The position numbers were made by a program, and so were the translations under genes. This document shows, piece by piece, positions 6,694 to 15,488 of a stretch of DNA of 58,285 nucleotides (the stretch's first letter is position 1; the number at the start of each line of letters is the position of its first letter). Under the pieces are notes generated by a model. It saw only the letters and a list, made by a program, of their open reading frames with translations, did no database searches and was not told where the DNA came from. This DNA comes from a virus, in the IMG/VR virus record IMGVR_UViG_3300050190_000052, positions 1 through 58,285 of that record; one strand, given 5' to 3'.

Positions 6694-9600
6694 ATGAGTG
6701 CCACGCTCGCCCCACCGCCGCCGCCGAACGGCATATCCTCTATCGCGGCCCTCGCCGGCGGGACCGGTGCGTCCCCGCCCATCTCCTCTGAGCCTGATGA
6801 TCATCCCAATCCAGAGTTACGCGATCAACTGACGCGCTGGGTTGGCATGAAGAACATCGCGGCCGATCCCGACGACAATATGGAACCGAACCCGGAGATC
6901 GGTGACGATATCGCGCGCATCGCGGCCCGGGTGCGCTCTGACTATGACATCGACGAACTGAGCCGGGCCGACTGGCGCGAGAAATATCGCAAGTGGCTGG
7001 ACTGCGCTTTGCAGGTCACTGAGCACAAAACCTATCCATGGCCTGAGGCGTGCTTTTCACTCGATACCGATGTTCTGACCGATTCGGGTTGGAAGCCAGT
7101 CGCCGAGATCGCCATCGGTGAAAGGGTCCTCAGTCGCGCGCCATCCGGTGCCGCGGCATTCTATCCGGTGACCGAGCGCCATCGGTTCACGGCTCTGTCA
7201 ATGGTGCATTTCACCGGTAAGAGCATCGACCTGATGGTGACGCCGAACCACAGGATGTTGGTCGAGAGCAAGTTCGGCAAGCGGAAGAAGCAGCATTTCA
7301 TCGAGGCGGGGCGGTTCTTGGAGGAGCGTCTGGCATTTCGATACATCCCGCTTACGTCGCAGTGGACGGGCGACCCCCTGTCGGAGATCCATGGGGTAAG
7401 TGCGGAGGCGTACGCGCGATTCCTGGGTTGGTACATCTCCGAGGGCTCGGCCTTCACTGGACACAATACCCACACATTGAAGGATGGAACTTTCAGGGAT
7501 TATGGAAAGAGTCCGAGCAGCTTCGCTATCGCGCAGAGCCAGACCGCCAACCCCGTAAAGTTCGAACGCCTTCGGCACGACATCGAAGCCTGTAGGTTCA
7601 CCTGTAAAGCCACGCCCACCGGTTACATCGTTCATGCCAGGTCGATGCCCAATGCTGCGAAAGACGAACTTAGATCGCTTGGTTTATCACACCAGAAACA
7701 TGTGCCTGATTACCTGCTGACAGCGTCCGTTCCGGTACTCAAGGCCCTCCTTGATGGCCTGATGGCCGGTGATGGCTGCATTCGGGAACGCAATGGAAAG
7801 GAGGAAAGCTGGTCCTATTCTACTGTTTCCCGCCGGTTGTCCGACCAGATGCAGGACATATGTCAGAAGATTGGCTGGCGCGCGACCGTGGCGGAAAGAG
7901 CGGCGGTCGTCGGAGGGGTAATCAACGGGCGGCAAATCACCGGGGCTCAAACTTGCTACCTGATCGCGATCAACCGCAAGTCCCGTATCCAGGTCGTTAA
8001 AATGGACCGGCAAGCGGTCTTTGGACCATGCGAGGTCGCCTGCGTCACCGTCGAACCGCACCACACACTCTATGTGCGCCGCAACGGCAAAGCCCTCTGG
8101 TGCGGCAACTCCAATGTCATATATCCGCTGATGACGACGGCGGCCATCCAATTTGCCGCCCGCGCTTACCCGGCGATCATCCGAGATCGCAACGTCGTCA
8201 AGGGCACCGTCATTGGCGACGACAAAGGCGTGATCAATCCGGCGTTTGTGCATCTGCTACAAGCCGCGCACGCGCATGATCAGGCGATGGCGCAGCAGCA
8301 ACAGCAGGGAGGGCAGCCACCGCCGGGCGGCCCGCCTCCTGGCGCTCAACCCCCAGGCCCTGGTCCTATGCAGCAGTCAGGACCGGCCGCGTCGCCTCAG
8401 CCGGGTCCCGGAATGCCGCCGCCAGGACAGGCCGGCCCCGGTATGGGGCTCCCGGCGGGGATGCCGCGGCAGTGGCTGGAAGAGCCCGGGGCAAAGCAAA
8501 AGCGAGCGCTCCGCATCGGCCGGCACATGAGCTGGCAGCTTCTGTTCGAACAAGAGGAATGGGAACCGCAGACCGACACGCTTCTGGTGGCACTCCCGAT
8601 CGTCGGCACGTATTTCCGCAAGTCCTACTACGATCAAAGCCTCGGCCGGAACGTGAGCGAGACTGTCGACGCACTGGCGCTATGCGTGAATTATTACGCC
8701 AAGAGCTTTGAGACATCGCCTCGAAAAACAGAGTCGATCCGGATGTACCCGGACGAAATCGAGACAGCGATCCGCTCCGGTCTGTTCATTGATTGGGACG
8801 GTGACGGTGCGCTGGCCTATGGCCATGACAGCGGCGTCACCATGGAGGACGAGAAGCGGCGCGATCCCAATAGCCAGCAGGACGAGGACGCGGCGGTCAC
8901 CTTCCTGGAACAGCATCGGCGCTGGGATCTGGATGGCGATGGCTATCCCGAGCCGTACATCATCACCGTGGCGCGCGACAGCGGCAAACTCGCGCGCATC
9001 GTCGCCGGCTTCGAAATGGATGGGGTGCATTTCAACCGGAAGGGCCAGGTTCGGAAAATCGACGTCGTCGCTGTCTATACGAAATACGGGTTCATCCCGA
9101 ACCCCGACTCCAAGGTCTACGATCTTGGCTTCGGGCATCTCCTGTTTCCGATCAACGAAGCGGTGAACACCACCATAAATATGATGATCGACTCCGGGCA
9201 CCTTCAGATCGTCGGCGGCGGTTTCATCGGGTCCGGGCTGTCGATCAATACCGGCACGGTCCGGTTCACCCATGGCGAGTACAAGCCGGTCAACACGTTC
9301 GGCGGGAACATCCGCGACAACATTTACCAGATACCGTTCCCTGGCCCCAACCCGATCCTGATGCAGTTGCTGCAATTCCTGATCGAATCTGGCGAACGTG
9401 TCGCCTCCGTGAAGGACGTCATGGTCGGCGACATGCCGGGCGACAACACCTCAGGCATCACGACGCTGGCAGTGATCGAGCAGGGCCTGAAGGTGTTCTC
9501 CGCGATCTACAAGCGGATCCACCGCTCGCTCGGCTACGAGTTCAAAAAACAATACCAGCTGAACCGAAAGTATAGCCGTAAGGAATCGCAGTACCAGGAA

Positions 9601-10125
9601 GGCGGCGACTGGAAGACGATCACCAGGGAAGATTACGAAAAAGGCGCCGGCGTCGAGCCGATCAGTGATCCGCAGATGGTTACCGACATGCAACGCCTCG
9701 GCAGGGCACAGTTCCTGCTGACCTTCAAGGATGATCCTCGCGTCAAGGGGGAGAAAATCATTCTCGACGCGTTCACCGCGGCGATGATCCCGGACGCTGA
9801 AAGCTACATGACAGAGGCGCCGGCGCAGCCTGATCCAAAGATTCTGCTGAAAAGCCGCGAGCTGGATATCCGCGAGAAACGGGAGATGATCGAACTGATG
9901 TTGCGCCACGAACATGACAAGGCGCTGATCATCGGGGAGATATGCAAGGCCGAATTGGCGTTGGCTCAGGCGAGGAAGCTTGACAATGACGCGCAACTGG
10001 GGTGGGTGGAGCAACATATTGAACACCTGAAAGCACAGGTCGATGCCATTGCCACCCTATCGCCCCCGCCAGCCGGTCCCACCGCCGATGCCGGGGGAGG
10101 AGCGAGTCCCCCCGCTTCTCCGTGA
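6694..10125 (+). CDS. P22-like portal protein with in-frame intein
   Basis: 1143-residue precursor; removal of the intein (residues 120-472) leaves a 790-residue portal, near the ~725 of P22 gp1. The join reads PWPEA + SNVIYPLM, continuing TTAAIQFAARAYPAI, a hallmark of this portal family; WDLDGDGYPEPYIITVARD is another. The portal forms the dodecameric ring through which DNA enters. A Pro/Gly/Gln-rich linker (about residues 530-590) interrupts the clip/wing region. The start is supported by GGAGG about 10 bases upstream. The C-terminus is a long helical segment, as expected for a barrel or crown. It sits directly after the packaging genes and before capsid genes. Confidence 0.93.
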   Translation: MSATLAPPPPPNGISSIAALAGGTGASPPISSEPDDHPNPELRDQLTRWVGMKNIAADPDDNMEPNPEIGDDIARIAARVRSDYDIDELSRADWREKYRKWLDCALQVTEHKTYPWPEACFSLDTDVLTDSGWKPVAEIAIGERVLSRAPSGAAAFYPVTERHRFTALSMVHFTGKSIDLMVTPNHRMLVESKFGKRKKQHFIEAGRFLEERLAFRYIPLTSQWTGDPLSEIHGVSAEAYARFLGWYISEGSAFTGHNTHTLKDGTFRDYGKSPSSFAIAQSQTANPVKFERLRHDIEACRFTCKATPTGYIVHARSMPNAAKDELRSLGLSHQKHVPDYLLTASVPVLKALLDGLMAGDGCIRERNGKEESWSYSTVSRRLSDQMQDICQKIGWRATVAERAAVVGGVINGRQITGAQTCYLIAINRKSRIQVVKMDRQAVFGPCEVACVTVEPHHTLYVRRNGKALWCGNSNVIYPLMTTAAIQFAARAYPAIIRDRNVVKGTVIGDDKGVINPAFVHLLQAAHAHDQAMAQQQQQGGQPPPGGPPPGAQPPGPGPMQQSGPAASPQPGPGMPPPGQAGPGMGLPAGMPRQWLEEPGAKQKRALRIGRHMSWQLLFEQEEWEPQTDTLLVALPIVGTYFRKSYYDQSLGRNVSETVDALALCVNYYAKSFETSPRKTESIRMYPDEIETAIRSGLFIDWDGDGALAYGHDSGVTMEDEKRRDPNSQQDEDAAVTFLEQHRRWDLDGDGYPEPYIITVARDSGKLARIVAGFEMDGVHFNRKGQVRKIDVVAVYTKYGFIPNPDSKVYDLGFGHLLFPINEAVNTTINMMIDSGHLQIVGGGFIGSGLSINTGTVRFTHGEYKPVNTFGGNIRDNIYQIPFPGPNPILMQLLQFLIESGERVASVKDVMVGDMPGDNTSGITTLAVIEQGLKVFSAIYKRIHRSLGYEFKKQYQLNRKYSRKESQYQEGGDWKTITREDYEKGAGVEPISDPQMVTDMQRLGRAQFLLTFKDDPRVKGEKIILDAFTAAMIPDAESYMTEAPAQPDPKILLKSRELDIREKREMIELMLRHEHDKALIIGEICKAELALAQARKLDNDAQLGWVEQHIEHLKAQVDAIATLSPPPAGPTADAGGGASPPASP
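7051..8109 (+). other. LAGLIDADG intein inside the portal gene
   Basis: 353-residue insertion that keeps the portal reading frame. It starts with Cys (CFSLDTDVLTDSGW, splicing block A), has block B with TPNH (MVTPNHRML), two dodecapeptide-like endonuclease motifs (FLGWYISEGSAF and LLDGLMAGDGCI), then block F (EPHHTLYVRRNG) and ends WCGN, followed by Ser as the +1 residue. The penultimate residue is Gly instead of the usual His, a known but less common variant. Both acidic residues expected in the LAGLIDADG pair are present (E in ISEG, D in AGDG), so the homing nuclease may be active. Confidence 0.93.
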
Positions 10126-10387
10126 ACTCAGCCCCGAGCAGTGGGCTATGTGGAAACGCCATCCGGTCACCGACCTGATATTCGGACGGTATCTCCCGGA
10201 CTTCCGCGCATCGCTCGAACGCCAGATTCTGGAAGCGTGGCTGGTGAACGGCGCCTCGCTCGCGCAGCAAGAGCAGGTCAAAGGCCACTTGCTCGGCGCG
10301 CATCAGATGGAGGCTATGACGTTGGATCAGTTGCGGCTGTTCTATGATCTGGATCTGCCCGATAGCCTGAAGCCATATCGGGCATGA
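10043..10387 (+). CDS. Hypothetical head-module protein, 114 aa
   Basis: Starts inside the 3' end of the portal gene (overlap of 83 bases); a later start at MPGEER (about 10088) would shorten the overlap. The core LSPEQWAMWKRHPVTDLIFGRY resembles small helical phage proteins that follow portal genes, split here as LSPEQWAMWKRH and PVTDLIFGRY. Its stop overlaps the next start (ATGA). Function unknown. Confidence 0.7.
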   Translation: MPLPPYRPRQPVPPPMPGEERVPPLLRELSPEQWAMWKRHPVTDLIFGRYLPDFRASLERQILEAWLVNGASLAQQEQVKGHLLGAHQMEAMTLDQLRLFYDLDLPDSLKPYRA

Positions 10388-10860
10388 CACCAGAAGAAGC
10401 CGTTTCGAAAATTAACGCCACATTCACGGTGCATGAAGAGCGCGGCATCGCGACCGGTTGGACCGATCAAAACGACAAAGTCATGGGCATGGGCGCGCGC
10501 GACATGGATACGGCGCCGAACGGCGAGCCGTACGAAGTCGTGACCAGCTATGGCCTCGGCGCGCGATTGCCGAAGGATGCCCTGGTCATGTTCCAGAGCG
10601 AAAGCCTCGCGGTGCGATGGTGGTTCGATGAGGTCGAGGATTGGGCTTCCAGCCTGCGCTCGGGCCGCGAATATTGGAAGCGCCTCAATCTTTACTGGCG
10701 TGACAAGCCAACGTTTCATACCACGACCTATCTGGCGATGGATCAAGGGGGTCTGTTTCGCACCTCCTCCCCGCTGGCGGCCATTCACCAAATCGACCTT
10801 GGTTTCGTGTGGTCGCGCTTGCTGATCAGCACGATCGGCCCCAACGGAGAGGAGACCTGA
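10384..10860 (+). CDS. Hypothetical head-module protein, 158 aa
   Basis: Coupled to the upstream gene by ATGA. Mixed alpha/beta sequence with aromatic-rich segments (LYWRDKPTFHTTTYLAM). No family recognised. Placement between portal and co-chaperonin suggests a head-assembly or completion role (inference). Confidence 0.65.
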   Translation: MTPEEAVSKINATFTVHEERGIATGWTDQNDKVMGMGARDMDTAPNGEPYEVVTSYGLGARLPKDALVMFQSESLAVRWWFDEVEDWASSLRSGREYWKRLNLYWRDKPTFHTTTYLAMDQGGLFRTSSPLAAIHQIDLGFVWSRLLISTIGPNGEET

Positions 10861-10864
10861 AAAT

Positions 10865-11329
10865 ATGGCCATCGGCCCCGAGGCACTGAACGATCTGCCG
10901 CCGCGGTTCATCCCGACGCAATTTGGCTCGTACAGCATGGTGGAATGGTCTGGAAGCAACACTTCCGGCCTCCGCGCGCTGTGCGATAAGGTTGTGGTGT
11001 TCCCTGACCAGGTGCCGAACATGACCGAGGGCGGGATCATCTTTCCCGATTCGATCAAGGAAAGCATGGGAGCATCGGCGACGACCGGCATTCTGGTCTC
11101 AGTCGGGCCGCAGGCGTTCGCTTATGACAGCGACCGGCTGGTGAAATGGGTCGGCGAGCGGCCAAAGGCCGGCGATCGGGTGTACTTCCAGAAATACGTT
11201 GGCCAGGAACACAGCGGACGCGACGGCATGCTGTACCGGATCATGCAGGACAAATCGATCGCCTGTATCGAAGAGCCGCCCGGGATTGCCGACTATCCCA
11301 ACAGGGATCCCGCCATCGCTGCCGGCTAA
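10865..11329 (+). CDS. GroES-like co-chaperonin (Cpn10 fold)
   Basis: 154 residues with a GroES-like core from about residue 37: LRALCDKVVVFPDQV (start of the barrel), GGIIFPDS in the mobile-loop position where GroES uses a GGI[VL] tripeptide to bind GroEL, GILVSVGP, AGDRVYFQKYVGQE and a closing YRIMQDKSIACIEE strand. A ~35-residue N-terminal extension and a short insert separate it from bacterial GroES. Phage co-chaperonins such as T4 gp31 replace host GroES for capsid folding. The location between portal and scaffold/capsid genes fits that job. Confidence 0.82.
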   Translation: MAIGPEALNDLPPRFIPTQFGSYSMVEWSGSNTSGLRALCDKVVVFPDQVPNMTEGGIIFPDSIKESMGASATTGILVSVGPQAFAYDSDRLVKWVGERPKAGDRVYFQKYVGQEHSGRDGMLYRIMQDKSIACIEEPPGIADYPNRDPAIAAG

Positions 11330-11380
11330 AGCAGGAGAATTCCTGGCACATCCCGCGAATGCACCAGGAGCGCACACCAA

Positions 11381-12328
11381 ATGTCAGGAACGCAAGCCGC
11401 AGGCGATGATGGAGACGGAGTTCCGTCCCAGAGCCAGGATGACGATGAAGTCGAGCGCATCGCCCGGGCCAATGGGTGGAAACCGAAAGAGGACTTCCGG
11501 GATCAAAGCAAATGGGTTCCGGCCGCCGTGTTCGTGGCGCGCGGCCTCGATAACCCGGCGATCCTCGCGGACAGGAACAATACCCTGTCGCGCCGACTGG
11601 ATGAGTTGCAGCGCGCCTCGGCGACTGAGGGCCGCGAACTGAGGGGCCGGCTCGATACCGCGCTGGAGTCGCTGAACGCCGTTACCCAGATGACGCGCAG
11701 CGCGGAGACGCGCGCTTATGACCGCGCCCGCCGCGAGTTGCGGGAGCAGGCAGCGACCGCTGTCTCTAACGCGGACACGGTTGCATATCAGCGAGCCCAG
11801 ACCGAACTCGACGAACTCGACAGGACGAAGCCCGCCCCGGCGCCTCCGTCTCGTCCGGATCCCGTGTCGCAACCCGTCAATCCGGGGCCGCCGCCCGCCG
11901 CCGCCGCATTCTTCTCGCGCAATCCCTGGTACCAGCAGGACTCTGAATTACAGATGGAGGCCGACATCATCCATACCGGCCTCAGTACCAAACGCCCCGA
12001 ACTCAGTCTTGAGCAAAACCTGGCTGAGGTCGAACGCCGGATGAAAGCGCAGTTCCCGGATCGCGTCGGCGCCCCGCGCCGCCCGCCAGCGCGTCAAGAG
12101 AACGACGATCCCGATGACGATCCGCCAGGTAGGCAGACCGTGACAGCAAGCTCCGCCGCCGCCGTGCCGCGCCGCGCGACCGGTCGCCGGACGTTCGACG
12201 CGATGCCGAAAGAGGCCAAGGACGCATACGCGAAATATGCGAAATTGCTCGAAGGGAAAGGCGCTCCCTTCACAAAAGAAGAGTACTCAACCAATTACTG
12301 GGATCAATTCCAGGATGATGGAGCCTGA
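11381..12328 (+). CDS. Putative scaffolding protein
   Basis: 315-residue acidic, helix-rich protein: acidic N-terminus, long coiled coil around residues 70-150, a Pro-rich hinge, and a C-terminal helical segment (AMPKEAKDAYAKYAKLLEG) that in scaffolds binds the capsid. Small upstream gap with CAGGAGCGC before the ATG. Scaffolds of P22-type phages chaperone procapsid assembly and exit before DNA packaging. The call rests on composition and position rather than a diagnostic motif. Confidence 0.7.
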   Translation: MSGTQAAGDDGDGVPSQSQDDDEVERIARANGWKPKEDFRDQSKWVPAAVFVARGLDNPAILADRNNTLSRRLDELQRASATEGRELRGRLDTALESLNAVTQMTRSAETRAYDRARRELREQAATAVSNADTVAYQRAQTELDELDRTKPAPAPPSRPDPVSQPVNPGPPPAAAAFFSRNPWYQQDSELQMEADIIHTGLSTKRPELSLEQNLAEVERRMKAQFPDRVGAPRRPPARQENDDPDDDPPGRQTVTASSAAAVPRRATGRRTFDAMPKEAKDAYAKYAKLLEGKGAPFTKEEYSTNYWDQFQDDGA

Positions 12329-12330
12329 CC

Positions 12331-12978
12331 ATGGCATTACGTGATGTTCTCGCCGGCGAAGATAACGACATGACGCGCGCCGCGGATGCCGCCGCGCACG
12401 GACGCTCACTCACCGGGCTGTCGGGTCGCCAGACGGAGACCAGATTCGGCAATCGTGATGATGTGTTCGGCGACCAGAACGCCGCACCACAGTCGCCCGA
12501 GCCAGTTATGGGCGAACGTGTGAAGGGGCGACGGATCGATCCAATGTTTCCTGAGGGGAACGACGAGGCCGCGCGAGACGACGATCCGCTGTTCCGCCGG
12601 AGCGGCGCGGCGGTTGTCGATCGTGTCCCGTTCGGCGATCAGGAACAGACCCTCGCCTATACGGCCCGGCCCGGGTATCGCCCGTACTGGTTTTCCGACA
12701 TACCCGGCCGTATCAACAGAGCCAAACGCGCGGGCTATGCGCATGTGATCGATCCCGACACCGGGGAGTCCATGAATCGCATCACCGATCGCGCCGATGG
12801 GCGGGGACGCGCAAGCTACTTGATGGAAATACCAATGCGGTGGTATCAGGAAGATAAGATGCGGCAAGCAGTCGCACTTGACCACCGGCTACACGATATC
12901 CGCTCAGGCAGAGCAGGCCCCGGCGCAGACGACAATCGGTATATTCCCCAGACGGGAATTCATATTACCGGACGCTAA
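12331..12978 (+). CDS. Conserved structural-region protein, 215 aa
   Basis: Follows the scaffold gene by 2 bases. The C-terminal half (YRPYWFSDIPGRINRAKRAGY, shortened here to PYWFSDIPGRINRAKRAGY, then YLMEIPMRWYQEDK) matches a recurring phage family that sits next to capsid genes, with a Trp-rich 'W-F-D-x-PGRI' motif. Exact role unknown; possibly a minor head or decoration component. Confidence 0.7.
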   Translation: MALRDVLAGEDNDMTRAADAAAHGRSLTGLSGRQTETRFGNRDDVFGDQNAAPQSPEPVMGERVKGRRIDPMFPEGNDEAARDDDPLFRRSGAAVVDRVPFGDQEQTLAYTARPGYRPYWFSDIPGRINRAKRAGYAHVIDPDTGESMNRITDRADGRGRASYLMEIPMRWYQEDKMRQAVALDHRLHDIRSGRAGPGADDNRYIPQTGIHITGR

Positions 12979-13140
12979 GCCGACCGCGCCAGGGAACAGA
13001 AATCGCCCGGGCCACCAGGATAAAGCGAGCCGAAGGGGCAAGCAGCCCAGACCCAACGATCCGATTCGCACGCCTGGCCAGTTCATGCCGGCTGCCGCTC
13101 CCTTCCGTTTCACAATCCCACATCCTGAGGGTCACGACCC

Positions 13141-13746
13141 ATGGCAAACGCGAATTCCCCACGCGGCCTACAGCCTTATTCGTATCGTTCCGGTGCTCCC
13201 TGGGGGGGCGCGGTGCGCACGTACTATGTGCCGGTAGGCAACGCGACAGCGCTTTACCTCGGCGATCCCGTCATCACCGTGACCAACAGCTCCGATGGAA
13301 ACGGCATTCAGACGGTTGGCATCGCCACGGCGGCTAGCACGAACTCGATCCTTGGCGCGTTTATGGGCCGCTCCAACAACGCCGGGCAGGCCACGATCCC
13401 ACTGCTCCAAAGCAACAGCGTCTACCTGCCAGCCTCGACCGCCGCATACATCTACGTCTGCGACGATCCGGAACTGCTCTACTGTGTTCAAGAAGACTCC
13501 GTTGGCGGCTCTATGGTCTCAGGCGTATCCGGCCAGAACGCGTCCATGGTCGCCGGAAGCGGCAACACCGCGTCCGCGATGTCCGGCTGGATGCTCGACA
13601 GCTCAACCGTCGCGACCACCGACCTTCAGTTGCATATCATTCAGGGACTCCAGGAGGTGGATAACACCATCGGGTCCGCTTACGCGAAGTGGCTGGTAAC
13701 GCTGAACTTCGGCATCCACCCATGGAACAACAGCACTGGCATCTGA
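13141..13746 (+). CDS. Putative head decoration protein
   Basis: 201-residue, Gly/Ser/Ala/Thr-rich, beta-type protein directly upstream of the major capsid gene, the usual place for decoration proteins. The N-terminus (MANANSPRGLQPYSYRSG) and VGNATALYLGDPVI resemble capsid-surface proteins of related phages. A 160-base gap before it contains no recognisable gene. Assigned by position and composition. Confidence 0.6.
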   Translation: MANANSPRGLQPYSYRSGAPWGGAVRTYYVPVGNATALYLGDPVITVTNSSDGNGIQTVGIATAASTNSILGAFMGRSNNAGQATIPLLQSNSVYLPASTAAYIYVCDDPELLYCVQEDSVGGSMVSGVSGQNASMVAGSGNTASAMSGWMLDSSTVATTDLQLHIIQGLQEVDNTIGSAYAKWLVTLNFGIHPWNNSTGI

Positions 13747-13791
13747 TGACCGCGCTCGCCCTACAGAAACAGTCCAACGGAGTAGGATAAT

Positions 13792-14700
13792 ATGGCCATA
13801 ATCACTACAGGCTCCCATCCCAAGGCGCTCTGGCCGGGGGTCAAGGGGTGGTGGGGACGGAGTTACAGCGAGCACGTTCCCGAGTACCCCGATCTGTTCG
13901 AGATCGACACTTCGGACAAGGCGTATGAGGAAGAGCCGGAGATCACCGGCTTTGGTCTCGCGCCGGTGAAGCCGCAGGGCCAGCAGATATTCTACGACGT
14001 TGAGGCGCAGGGGCCGGTCAGCCGCTACACGCACGTTGCCTACGCTCTGGGCTACATCGTGACGTTCGAGGAGTTGAGAGACGACCTCTACGAGGTGGTG
14101 TCCCGCCGCCGGGCGCAGCAGTTGGCCTTCAGCATGCGTCAGACCCAGGAAAACATCCTTTCCGCCGTCTACAATCAGGGGTTCAACTCTGGCTACCTGG
14201 GCGCCGATGGTGTGTCGCTGTTCTCGACGGCGCATCCGACGTTGTCCGGCAATCAGAGCAATCTTCTGACCACGGCCGCCGACCTTTCTGAAACCGCGGT
14301 CGAAGACCTTTGCATCCAGATCATGCAGATGACCAACAACCGCGGCATGAAAATCTCGGGCTTGCCGCAGTCGCTGAACATCCCGCCGTCGCTTTGGTTC
14401 GAGGCGAACCGGATCTACCATTCGGTTCTACAGAACGACACTGCGAACAACGCGATCAACGTGCTGCGGGCGACCGGCGCCTTTCCGAAAGGGATCAAGG
14501 TCAACCACTACTTCTCAAGCAGCACGGCGTGGTTCGTCAGGACGAACATCCCGCGCAGCCTGCAATACTTTGATCGGGACAAGATCACCTTCGATCAAGA
14601 CAACGACTTCGACACCAAGAACGCGAAGGCTGCTTGCTACCAGCGGTACTCGGCGTTTTGGTCAGACTGGCGTGGCGCTTTCGCAACTCCGGGCGTGTGA
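13792..14700 (+). CDS. Major capsid protein
   Basis: 302-residue protein with an HK97-type capsid layout: N-arm, E-loop-like acidic segment (EEEPEITGFGLAP), a long spine helix (SRRRAQQLAFSMRQTQENIL), and a beta-rich C-terminal P-domain ending SDWRGAFATPGV. It resembles Mu gpT-like capsid proteins ('FSTAHPT' strand motif). A good GGAGTAGGATAAT site precedes the ATG. Many copies would build the head around the scaffold coded two genes upstream. Confidence 0.85.
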   Translation: MAIITTGSHPKALWPGVKGWWGRSYSEHVPEYPDLFEIDTSDKAYEEEPEITGFGLAPVKPQGQQIFYDVEAQGPVSRYTHVAYALGYIVTFEELRDDLYEVVSRRRAQQLAFSMRQTQENILSAVYNQGFNSGYLGADGVSLFSTAHPTLSGNQSNLLTTAADLSETAVEDLCIQIMQMTNNRGMKISGLPQSLNIPPSLWFEANRIYHSVLQNDTANNAINVLRATGAFPKGIKVNHYFSSSTAWFVRTNIPRSLQYFDRDKITFDQDNDFDTKNAKAACYQRYSAFWSDWRGAFATPGV

Positions 14701-14736
14701 GCTACCGAGAATTCACCTTTGGAAGGAATTGGTACG

Positions 14737-14853
14737 ATGGCACGCAAGGCGGATGAGTCGAAGAAGGCCGAGGAGCGCAAGGCCGGACGCAAGGGAGCCA
14801 AAAAAGAGGACCACAAGCGCGAGAAGAAATCCGAGCGCAAAAAGAAGAAATAG
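14737..14853 (+). CDS. Very basic 38-aa peptide
   Basis: Tiny gene (38 residues), more than half Lys, Arg or Glu, ending in KKSERKKKK. A GGAAGGAATT ribosome site and its place right after the capsid gene support translation. Likely disordered and nucleic-acid or capsid associated (inference). It could be an assembly cofactor. Confidence 0.6.
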   Translation: MARKADESKKAEERKAGRKGAKKEDHKREKKSERKKKK

Positions 14854-14919
14854 CCGTTTGACGAAATGATCGCCGACCGTCATGTTGCGGGTACTCTCCC
14901 AGAAGCGAGGTTGTCGGCG

Positions 14920-15378
14920 ATGCCTATCCAATCCCTCTACATCGTGAAGCTGTTTCTCAGGACCGGTCTGGTGATCGATTACAACTTCACCGACGCCGGC
15001 CGCGCTGTCGTCGTGAAAGACACCTGCGCCCATGCGATGTTCGCCGCGCGCGAGGCTCCGAAGCAGCCGCGCACCGCCGCCAATCCAGGGGCCGAAGCGT
15101 GGACACCACCAGCCATTTGCAAGTTCATCGACGATGCGCGCCGCGAGGCGCACTGGTGCGGCAAGGACATCATCGGCGTGCAGATGACCGACCTGCATGA
15201 GGATATCGAGATGGGCGTGCGGACCTCGATTACGATCAAGCGGTACACCGAGGAACTGCTACGCCGGGCCGGCGAGATGCCAGAGCCGCAGGCAAGCCAC
15301 GCGCCATATCAGGATGTCTCTCCAAACGATCCCGCGCCGCGCGCGCCGGTCGATTCGATTGCGCGGTTTTCGACCTGA
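14920..15378 (+). CDS. Hypothetical protein, 152 aa
   Basis: The start at 14920 (MPIQSLYIVK) is chosen for the GAGG 9 bases upstream; an earlier ATG lies at 14866. Mixed fold with motifs AWTPPAICKFIDDARREAHW, of unknown family, then a Pro-rich tail. Probably a head-completion or connector gene by position. Confidence 0.6.
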   Translation: MPIQSLYIVKLFLRTGLVIDYNFTDAGRAVVVKDTCAHAMFAAREAPKQPRTAANPGAEAWTPPAICKFIDDARREAHWCGKDIIGVQMTDLHEDIEMGVRTSITIKRYTEELLRRAGEMPEPQASHAPYQDVSPNDPAPRAPVDSIARFST

Positions 15379-15488
15379 GGCGCATGCTTATTGCCCAAGG
15401 ACGCCATATCCCGTATCGTTGAACTCAGCGGCCAGTAGCCGACACCCATCTGCCCGGCCCAGCGGGGCCCAGATCAGGAGTTTCGGCT

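Noticed and set aside
5733-6782. Minus-strand frame of 349 codons opposite the cysteine-rich and 156-aa genes
   Set aside because: High-GC antisense frame; low-complexity and without family features, spanning three plus-strand gene starts with ribosome sites.
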